Source of the DNA: an uncultured Dorea sp.
GTDB lineage: Bacteria > Bacillota > Clostridia > Lachnospirales > Lachnospiraceae
NCBI GenBank assembly: GCA_910584095.1
Contig: CAJTYU010000017.1
Coordinates: forward strand, 1-64,000
Direction of reading: 5' to 3'
DNA: 64,000 nucleotides
A program made the translations under genes and the position numbers. This document shows, one piece after another, positions 35,781 through 42,699 of this stretch; position 1 is the first letter of the stretch, and every line of letters begins with the position of its first letter. Below the pieces are notes generated by a model, which was not told the origin of the DNA, did not search any database, and saw only the letters and a list, made by a program, of their open reading frames with translations.

Positions 35781-35883
35781 AAAGGTTGTGGAGATGACCA
35801 GAAGAAAACTGTTTCACATTGTGCCTGAGGTGTATTACCTTGATAGTAGAACCTACTATTAAAAATATGGAGACAGGACAAAG

Positions 35884-36744
35884 ATGAAGAAGAAATTTAC
35901 AAAAGCAGGAATTGTTGATTACAGTGTTATTACACTGGCAGTTATTTTAATGGATATTGGAATCTATGTATTCAAATTTCCCAATCATTTTTCTTTTGGA
36001 GGAGTATCCGGACTTGCGGTTGTCCTGAACCAGATGCTTGGATTTTCCGCCTCTCAGATTAATCTGGTTATCAACGTAGGGCTGCTGATATTTGGATTCG
36101 CCGTATTGGGGAGGGGATTTGGGATTAAGACGGCCTATGCAGTAATTCTGTCGTCGCTGATTCTGGAAGTGATGGAAAAGACTACGCCGATTCCGTCGCC
36201 TCTTACGAACCAGCCGGTGCTGGAACTGGTCTATGCAATCGCTCTTCCGGCTGTAGCTTCCGGAATGCTGTTTTATGTGGATGCGTCAGGCGGAGGAACA
36301 GATATTATTGCGATGGTATTAAAAAAATATACGACGATAGATATTGGAACAGCGCTTCTGTTTACAGATGCTGCGATTGTCTGTTTGTCTTTTGCGGCTT
36401 TTGATACGAGAACCGGGTTATTTTCCGTCTGCGGGCTGGCTGCCAAATCGATTTTCGTGGACAGGACTATGGAACAGATGCGGCTTTGCAAATATTTTAC
36501 GATTATCTGCAGCAACCCAGAGCCGATTTGCGACTATATAAGGGATGTACTGAAGCGGAGCGCTACTCTTTACAATGCGCAGGGAGGGTATACCCATGAG
36601 AATAAGACGGTAATTTTGTGCGCTTTGAACCGGAAGCAGGCAGTTCTCCTGCAGAGGTATATCCGCAGGGAGGATTCCGATGCTTTTATTATGGTTACGA
36701 AGAGCAGCGAGACGATTGGGAAGGGGTTCCGAGTGAGCGTATGA
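35884..36744 (+). CDS. YitT family membrane protein (DUF161 + DUF2179)
   Basis: A 286-residue protein with five or six helices (about 12-30, 50-75, 80-100, 110-130, 150-170, 178-195) carrying the family glycine motif FSFGGVSGLAVVLNQ and a YVDASGGGTDIIAMVL segment, then a cytoplasmic DUF2179 domain (KYFTIICSNPEPICDYI to the end). Function unsettled; the family is widespread in Firmicutes. It precedes the Bce-type two-component genes by 28 bases and may share their transcript. Confidence 0.88.
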   Translation: MKKKFTKAGIVDYSVITLAVILMDIGIYVFKFPNHFSFGGVSGLAVVLNQMLGFSASQINLVINVGLLIFGFAVLGRGFGIKTAYAVILSSLILEVMEKTTPIPSPLTNQPVLELVYAIALPAVASGMLFYVDASGGGTDIIAMVLKKYTTIDIGTALLFTDAAIVCLSFAAFDTRTGLFSVCGLAAKSIFVDRTMEQMRLCKYFTIICSNPEPICDYIRDVLKRSATLYNAQGGYTHENKTVILCALNRKQAVLLQRYIRREDSDAFIMVTKSSETIGKGFRVSV

Positions 36745-36772
36745 CGGAAGAGAAAAGCAGGAGAAGGTAAGA

Positions 36773-37441
36773 ATGCACATATTTGTAGTAGAGGATGAAC
36801 CGGTTATTCGGAGAGAACTTAAGATATTATTGGAGAATGCCCTGTATCAGGTGACTGCGCCTGAGAGCTTTGATGAAGTGCCAAATCAGGTGCAGCAGGT
36901 TAGACCGGATCTTGTGCTTTTGGATGTGAACCTGCCGGGGGCGTCCGGTTTTGATATCTGTACCCGGCTCCGCGCACAGATGGAGGTTCCGGTGATATTC
37001 CTTACCAGCAGGACGGATGCCATGGATGAGCTGACAGGTATCTTAAAGGGCGGGGACGATTATATTACTAAGCCTTATCAGGCTCCCTTGCTTCTTGCAA
37101 GGATTGGAGCAGTGCTGAAGCGGACGGCGGGCATAAAAGAAAAGGAAGCTGTCAGGCTGTCTCACAAGGGAGCGGTGCTGGATATTTCCAGCTGCAGCCT
37201 ATTCGTTCAGGGACAGGATATAGGACTTACAAAGAATGAGATGAAGCTTCTTCATCTCTTATTCTTGCGCGCCGGAGAATTTGTTCCAAGAATGGATTTG
37301 ATTGAGTATCTGTGGGAAAATCAGATTTTCATTGATGATAATACGCTGAGTGTGCACGTAGCCAGAATCCGTGAAAAGATGAGGACGATAGGCGTTTGGG
37401 ATTTTATTGAGACGAAGAGAGGGATGGGGTACCGAGTATGA
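36773..37441 (+). CDS. BceR-type response regulator
   Basis: A 222-residue OmpR-family regulator: receiver domain with VEDEP, phosphoacceptor Asp in LLDVNLPGASG, LTSRTD, the lysine in ITKPY, then a winged-helix output domain ending KRGMGYRV. Its last bases overlap the kinase start (ATGA). With the small kinase and the ATPase/large permease downstream, it forms a complete BceRS-BceAB type module, in which the transporter itself senses cell-wall-active peptides and the regulator switches on the transporter genes. Confidence 0.92.
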   Translation: MHIFVVEDEPVIRRELKILLENALYQVTAPESFDEVPNQVQQVRPDLVLLDVNLPGASGFDICTRLRAQMEVPVIFLTSRTDAMDELTGILKGGDDYITKPYQAPLLLARIGAVLKRTAGIKEKEAVRLSHKGAVLDISSCSLFVQGQDIGLTKNEMKLLHLLFLRAGEFVPRMDLIEYLWENQIFIDDNTLSVHVARIREKMRTIGVWDFIETKRGMGYRV

Positions 37442-38475
37442 CAGTAAAGAATTTTCTAAAGGATAAGTGCCTTCTGTTGATACTCCATGGGGTATGTATG
37501 TGCCTGCTGGGAGCATTCCTTAGATTAACAGGTTACGAAGCAGCCAATACCGGACTCATTTTGATTTTTTGGACGCTGATTCTTCTTGTGTGGCTGGGAA
37601 CAGTTTATATCCAGAGAAAGATATTTTTTTTGGAGGCCGGGCAGATATTGGAAAAGATAGACCAGAGATATCTTTTGGGTGAACTGCTGCCGGATTCTTT
37701 CCGGCTGGAGGATAAGCTGTACAGGGATATGATCTGCTGCTCTAACAAATCGGTTATTGAGAGAATACGTCAGATTGAGGAAGAGCAGAGGGATTATAAG
37801 GAGTATATCGAGAGCTGGGTTCATGAGGCCAAGGCTCCGATTACCAGTATTTCGCTGGTTTGTGAAAACGGACGCAGGCGCTGGGGGAAAGAGGAGACTG
37901 CGGAGGCGGGAAGGGCCTTCAGGACGGCGGGCCTTGAGAACCAGAGATTGGAGAATTATGTGGATATGGTTCTTTATTATGCCAGATCGGAGGAGGTATA
38001 TAAGGATTATCTGATACAGGAGACAAATCTTCAGGAGGTGGCGTATGAGGTGCTGGAGAAGAACCGTCTGCTGCTGATTCAGAATCAGGTAAGCGCTGAG
38101 GCGTCGGCAGAGGAGTGGGTGTATACAGACCGGAAATGGATTGCATTTATTTTGAACCAATTGCTTCTAAACAGTGTGAAATACCGAAGTGAGCGGCCGG
38201 TATTCCGTATTTATGCGCAGAAAGGGAAAAATGGAGTAACACTGACGCTGGAGGACAACGGCACGGGCATCCGGCAGGAGGAGCTTTCGCGTATTTTTGA
38301 AAAGGGATTTACCGGGAGCAACGGCAGGAATCACGAGCGGGCTACCGGAATGGGGCTGTATCTGTGCCGGAAGCTGTGCGGCAGGCTTGGGATTGGAATC
38401 AGGGCGGAATCAGAATATGGAAGAGGAACAAAGATATTTCTGGAATTTCCGATCAGCAATTATATAAACAGGTGA
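37438..38475 (+). CDS. BceS-type intramembrane-sensing histidine kinase
   Basis: A 345-residue kinase with two closely spaced membrane helices (about 12-30 and 38-57) and almost no extracellular loop, which is the mark of intramembrane-sensing kinases. The phosphoacceptor region is the Bce-type YIESWVHEAKAPITSISL; ATP-binding motifs are ILNQLLLNSVKY, LEDNGTGI and GMGLYLCRKLC. Such kinases are controlled by their cognate ABC permease, here the 693-residue FtsX protein downstream. Confidence 0.92.
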   Translation: MTVKNFLKDKCLLLILHGVCMCLLGAFLRLTGYEAANTGLILIFWTLILLVWLGTVYIQRKIFFLEAGQILEKIDQRYLLGELLPDSFRLEDKLYRDMICCSNKSVIERIRQIEEEQRDYKEYIESWVHEAKAPITSISLVCENGRRRWGKEETAEAGRAFRTAGLENQRLENYVDMVLYYARSEEVYKDYLIQETNLQEVAYEVLEKNRLLLIQNQVSAEASAEEWVYTDRKWIAFILNQLLLNSVKYRSERPVFRIYAQKGKNGVTLTLEDNGTGIRQEELSRIFEKGFTGSNGRNHERATGMGLYLCRKLCGRLGIGIRAESEYGRGTKIFLEFPISNYINR

Positions 38476-38480
38476 GTCAG

Positions 38481-38522
38481 AGATTGAAGTTATCTTAAGA
38501 AAATGTAAGATAACTTCAATCT
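38481..38522. promoter_or_regulatory. Perfect 17-bp inverted repeat before the bceA-like gene
   Basis: Bases 38481-38497 and 38506-38522 are exact reverse complements around an eight-base centre. The repeat begins six bases after the kinase stop and lies upstream of the transporter genes. It can act as a terminator for the regulatory genes or as a binding site for the response regulator, as Bce-type regulators bind inverted repeats ahead of their transporter genes. No T tract of length follows, which favours the operator reading. Confidence 0.6.
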
Positions 38523-38600
38523 ATCTTTATACAAAGAGACGGGCGGGAGCGGTAGAATTAAAGCGTGATAAAAGATTCTGCAGGTTAGGAGTGATTTTTA

Positions 38601-39368
38601 ATGAATGGCTATATCCGTGTTTGCGATGTAGAAAAATACTATGGGAACAAATCAAATGTGACGAAAGCGGTGGACCGGGTCAGTTTTAATGTGGAGAAGG
38701 GGGAATTTGTGGGTGTAATGGGAGCTTCCGGATCCGGTAAGACGACGCTTCTTAATATGATTGCTACTATTGACCGGGTGACAGCGGGGCATATTTATTA
38801 TGAAAATACAGATATTACCGAGTTGTCGGAGGATGCGCTTTCTGAGTTCCGCAAAAAGAATCTGGGATTTGTGTTTCAGGAGTATAATCTTTTGGATACC
38901 TTGACTATTGAAGAAAATGTTATTCTTGCTCTGACCCTTCAGGGAGGGAAGAAACGGCAGATTCAGGAAGAATGTGAGAAAATCCTGAGGCTTCTTGGGA
39001 TTGCAGATATCAGGGAGAAATTTCCTTATCAGGTATCCGGCGGGCAGAAGCAGCGGTGTGCATGCGCAAGAGCTCTGGTGAACCATCCGAGGCTTCTTCT
39101 GGCGGACGAGCCGACTGGGGCGTTGGACTCCCGTTCGGCGCAGACTCTGCTTGAGACCTTTGCAGATCTGAATCAGGCTATGGGCGCTACGATCTTGATG
39201 GTGACTCACGATGCGTTTTCTTCAAGCTACTGCAGCCGGATTCTTTTTTTGAAGGATGGGAAGATTTTTCATGAACTTGTGAGGGGAAAGAAAGAGAGAA
39301 AGGTATTTCTTCAGGAAATTTTGGATGTATTATCTCTGACGGGAGGTGAGCTTTCCAATGATCGGTAA
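38601..39368 (+). CDS. BceA-type peptide-resistance ABC ATPase
   Basis: A 255-residue ATPase with Walker A GASGSGKTT, Q-loop FVFQEYNLLDTLT, signature VSGGQKQR, Walker B RLLLADEPTGALD and switch VTHDAF. The ATPase pairs with the large permease downstream (11-base overlap). In the BceAB family ATP use frees lipid-bound targets from bacitracin or lantibiotics and also powers signalling to the kinase. AGGAG lies before the ATG. Confidence 0.93.
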   Translation: MNGYIRVCDVEKYYGNKSNVTKAVDRVSFNVEKGEFVGVMGASGSGKTTLLNMIATIDRVTAGHIYYENTDITELSEDALSEFRKKNLGFVFQEYNLLDTLTIEENVILALTLQGGKKRQIQEECEKILRLLGIADIREKFPYQVSGGQKQRCACARALVNHPRLLLADEPTGALDSRSAQTLLETFADLNQAMGATILMVTHDAFSSSYCSRILFLKDGKIFHELVRGKKERKVFLQEILDVLSLTGGELSNDR

Positions 39369-41439
39369 ACTTGCTTTTCGGAATATGAAGCGCTCCGCAA
39401 AGGATTATCTGGTCTATATGCTTACGATGACGGTGATTGCTGCGCTGATGTATGCGTTTAACAGCCTGATCTTCCAGAACGATATGAATGAATATTTTGA
39501 GGTGGAGTCCTTGATGGAGGTGATGATCGGGCTTGCAACCTTTTTTATAGTGTTGATCGTCGCATGGCTGATCAATTATATGGTTCGGTTTATGCTGGAA
39601 AAGCGGAGCAGTGAATTTGGCATTTATCTGCTGCTTGGCATGAAAAAGAAAATGGTGTACAAAATTTATATGAGGGAAAATGTTCTGCTTGGCAGCGTTT
39701 CTTTTCTAATGGGCATTCTCTTTGGAATCCTTCTCAGGGAGGAGCTTCTGGTAATTATGTTCTCTATGATAAGGATGGAATATCATTTTGATATTTCTTT
39801 TAATAAATGGACTATATTGACGACGATGCTCTGTTACGCAGGCTGTTATCTGCTGGCGCTGTTCCGGTGCAGATGGAAATTTAAGAAAATGAATATTCAT
39901 GACCTGATGGATGCAAAACGGAGGAATGAAGAGATCAAAGAAAGAGGAGAGGGATTAAAGAGACTTTTCCTGCCGGTATCTATTCTGTTTATCTTTGCAT
40001 TCTGGACAATGTTCTCCATGCTGTCTAACGCAGGAGAAATAGCGCTGTTTCTGATTGGGCTGGTACTTACCATTTATCTTTTTTATATAGGAATCTCAGC
40101 GTGGATTATTTGTTATGTAAGGAAGAAGGGAAAAGGGATTTATAAGGGACAGAATTTGTTTCTGCTGCGGCAGTTCGCTTCCAAGGTAAGGACAATGCAG
40201 TTTACCATGGGAACACTGACGTCCCTGTTTACAATTGCTCTTATGGGCGCTTCTGTTGCGCTGATGTTCAGCGATTACGAAAACACGGTATTGGAGGAAA
40301 AATTTCCTTTTGACGTTCAGGTATACGGCAGTTCTCCGGAAGATGATTTTGAAGATGAATTGGAAGTGCTGCAGGGAAATACGGATATTCATAAGCATTA
40401 TATTTACCGTATCTATACAGATTATGAAAATCAGGTGAATACATGGATGCTTACGCATTTGCAGGAATGGGGAACCATGTACCAGAAGGAGGACGGAAGC
40501 CCGGATATGAAGAAGATTGAGAAAATGCTGAAAGAGGAGGGAGTCTATTGTACCAGCGATACCTATATGGGTATAACGGATTACAATCATCTGCGTGATA
40601 TGCTTGGGTACAAAAGGGCAGTAATGAATGAGGGGGAATATCTGGTGCATATTAAGCCGAGACTGTATGAGGAAGCGCAGGAAATCGGGGAGGATTTAAG
40701 GATTGCGGACGCATTGGGAAACGGGTATCTTTCCTGTGCGGGCGTTTGCGGAGAGCCGTTTTCTCAGGACGGCCATAACGGAGGCGATTATATTGTCGTG
40801 GTGCCGGATAGGGTCTTAAATCGGATGAAGCCCTATTATTCGGAACTGGCGGCCGATATAAAAGGAGACGCGCCGCCAGACCTTGGCAGGAAGCTGGATA
40901 GATTGACGAATGATGATGAACTGGACTTTGCAGACCGAACGATGCCAGAGTTAGAGGGCAATAGCTGCTGCGGTTCAGACAATATTATTTCTTATGCGGC
41001 AGTTAATCTGGTGAGGGATAACCTGATTCCGGAAGTAAAGTTTATGCTGGCTTCTCTTATTATTCCGCTGTTTTACATTGGTTTGGTATTTGTATGCGTG
41101 GCTGTAACGGTTCTGTCAGTGCAGCAGTTATCTGATTCCGCCAAGTATAAATTCCGGTATGACGTACTGGCAAAGCTGGGATTGGAACGGGCGCAGATTC
41201 ACAGCCTGATAAGGAAACAGCTTGGTGCATACTATCTGTGTCCGGCGGCGCTGGCTATTGTTATCAGTGGGAAAATGATATTGTCTATGAGCGAAGGGTT
41301 TGTGGCTATGACAGGGGTTCCGGCAGCGAAAGGATTATTTTTTGCAAAGAGTATCGCGCTGTTCTTTGGAATTTATGTGGTATACTTTGCGGTTACTTAT
41401 GTTGGATTTATAAGAAATGTAGATGAGAAAAGACGCTGA
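39358..41439 (+). CDS. BceB-type FtsX permease with large extracellular domain
   Basis: A 693-residue permease with ten predicted helices: one near 20, pairs near 55-80 and 105-130, more to about 300, then an extracellular domain of about 230 residues (about 315-545), and the last three helices from about 555. That layout, with the sensor domain between helices seven and eight, defines BceB proteins. The start at 39358 is chosen over GTG 39346, which lies within the GGGAGGTGAG ribosome site. It overlaps the ATPase gene. Confidence 0.9.
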   Translation: MIGKLAFRNMKRSAKDYLVYMLTMTVIAALMYAFNSLIFQNDMNEYFEVESLMEVMIGLATFFIVLIVAWLINYMVRFMLEKRSSEFGIYLLLGMKKKMVYKIYMRENVLLGSVSFLMGILFGILLREELLVIMFSMIRMEYHFDISFNKWTILTTMLCYAGCYLLALFRCRWKFKKMNIHDLMDAKRRNEEIKERGEGLKRLFLPVSILFIFAFWTMFSMLSNAGEIALFLIGLVLTIYLFYIGISAWIICYVRKKGKGIYKGQNLFLLRQFASKVRTMQFTMGTLTSLFTIALMGASVALMFSDYENTVLEEKFPFDVQVYGSSPEDDFEDELEVLQGNTDIHKHYIYRIYTDYENQVNTWMLTHLQEWGTMYQKEDGSPDMKKIEKMLKEEGVYCTSDTYMGITDYNHLRDMLGYKRAVMNEGEYLVHIKPRLYEEAQEIGEDLRIADALGNGYLSCAGVCGEPFSQDGHNGGDYIVVVPDRVLNRMKPYYSELAADIKGDAPPDLGRKLDRLTNDDELDFADRTMPELEGNSCCGSDNIISYAAVNLVRDNLIPEVKFMLASLIIPLFYIGLVFVCVAVTVLSVQQLSDSAKYKFRYDVLAKLGLERAQIHSLIRKQLGAYYLCPAALAIVISGKMILSMSEGFVAMTGVPAAKGLFFAKSIALFFGIYVVYFAVTYVGFIRNVDEKRR

Positions 41440-41569
41440 CGCCCATATTACAATCTAAGTGTGTAGAAATATATATGGAAACATGTTACAATAAAGTCTA
41501 CGGTATAACAGCGGGCCATGGGTATTTGTTTATTTATGGCCGATTATTTTTGATTAGGGAAGTGATAAA

Positions 41570-42247
41570 ATGAGGTTATTAATTGACGACGCAGATATGG
41601 GGGAGATCAGAAGGCTGTATGATCTGTATCCCATTGACGGGGTGACAACGAATCCGTCGATTCTGGCGAAGACCGGAAGGAACCCCTATGAGGTTCTAAA
41701 AGAGATCCGTGGATTTATCGGAAAGGAAGCTGACCTGCATGTACAGGCAATTGCGAGAGATGCGGAAGGGATGGTTAAGGATGCCTATGCGATTGTTCAG
41801 GCGCTGGGCGAGGCAACTTTTGTGAAGATTCCATGTATTCCGCAGGGATTTAAGGCGATGAAGCTTCTGAAAAAGGATGGAATCCGCACGACGGGAACGG
41901 CGGTCTATACGCCAATGCAGGCCTATCTGGCGGCAAAAAGCGGCGCGTCCTATGCGGCTCCGTATATTAACCGGATTGATGATATGGGATACGACGGCAT
42001 TCATGTGGCGAAAGAGATTCAGGATATCTTTGAGGTGAATAAGCTTGATACGATGGTTCTTGCGGCGAGTTTTAAGAATTCCCAGCAGGTGCTGGAGCTG
42101 TGCAAATACGGTGTGGGAGGCGTAACGGCCGCGCCTGCCGTTATGGATAAATTCGTTAATAACGCAGCGATTACAGCGGCGGTAGATGTATTTGTCAAGG
42201 ATTTTGAGAAGCTGGCCGGGGAAGGTGTTTCTATGGCCGAACTGTAA
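41570..42247 (+). CDS. Fructose-6-phosphate aldolase/transaldolase-like protein (TalC/FSA type)
   Basis: A 225-residue class I aldolase of the short transaldolase group. The Schiff-base lysine is Lys86 in FVKIPCIPQG; VTTNPSILAKTGR near 25, TGTAVYTPMQAYLAA and AASFKNSQQV near 165 are family markers. It acts in the cytoplasm either as a fructose-6-phosphate aldolase or as a transaldolase; sequence alone does not decide this. It stands alone. The copper-operon operator hairpin begins ten bases after its stop and ends in a T tract, so it may double as its terminator. Confidence 0.85.
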   Translation: MRLLIDDADMGEIRRLYDLYPIDGVTTNPSILAKTGRNPYEVLKEIRGFIGKEADLHVQAIARDAEGMVKDAYAIVQALGEATFVKIPCIPQGFKAMKLLKKDGIRTTGTAVYTPMQAYLAAKSGASYAAPYINRIDDMGYDGIHVAKEIQDIFEVNKLDTMVLAASFKNSQQVLELCKYGVGGVTAAPAVMDKFVNNAAITAAVDVFVKDFEKLAGEGVSMAEL

Positions 42248-42256
42248 AAAAAGCAG

Positions 42257-42308
42257 TTGACAAATACCCCCAATAGGTATATAGTATTTATATACCTATT
42301 GGGGGTAT
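42257..42308 (+). promoter_or_regulatory. CsoR-type copper operator overlapping the csoR-copA promoter
   Basis: TTGACA (42257-42262), 17 bases and TATAGT (42280-42285) form a near-ideal promoter. On top of it lies a perfect 20-bp inverted repeat (42264-42283 and 42289-42308) whose arms carry TACCCCC and GGGGGTA, the pattern of known CsoR operators. Apo-CsoR bound here would cover the spacer and the -10 box; Cu(I) would release it. The same palindrome is followed by TTTTTG, so in RNA it could also end transcription coming from the aldolase gene, or attenuate its own. Confidence 0.85.
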
Positions 42309-42377
42309 TTTTGTTTGCGGAAGGGTATTTGATATTAGCGGAGGTATAATCCTAAAAGATAAGGAGAGTTTATAATT

Positions 42378-42683
42378 ATGGAAGAAGAGAGAAAATGCTG
42401 TCATCAAAAGAAAACGGAGCGTTCTGAGGAACAGAGAAAGAAGCTTATGAACCGGCTTCGCAGGATTGAGGGTCAGGTAAGAGGGCTTCAGTCGATGATA
42501 GAAAACGACGCTTACTGCAATGATATATTGATTCAGTCGTCGGCGGTGAATGCGGCAATGAATGCATTTAACAAAGAGCTTCTCTCAAACCATATCCATA
42601 CCTGTGTGTTAAGGGATATCAGGGATGGTAAGGATGAGGTAATAGACGAACTTGTGACCACAATACAGAAGCTTATGAGATAA
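42378..42683 (+). CDS. csoR: Copper-sensing repressor CsoR
   Basis: A 101-residue DUF156 repressor. After a Cys/His-rich start (CCHQKK) comes the helical core RLRRIEGQVRGLQSMIEND. The copper ligands predicted from known CsoR are Cys47, His72 and Cys76, with the expected spacings of 25 and 4. It would repress its own gene and copA from the 42264-42308 palindrome and let go on Cu(I) binding. AAGGAGAG precedes the ATG. Confidence 0.93.
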   Translation: MEEERKCCHQKKTERSEEQRKKLMNRLRRIEGQVRGLQSMIENDAYCNDILIQSSAVNAAMNAFNKELLSNHIHTCVLRDIRDGKDEVIDELVTTIQKLMR

Positions 42684-42699
42684 TTGGAGGAATAAGGGT

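Noticed and set aside
41511..41550. Hairpin GGCCAT/ATGGCC followed by T-rich bases before the aldolase gene
   Set aside because: The six-base stem with a 16-base loop is weak and no promoter lies clearly ahead of it.
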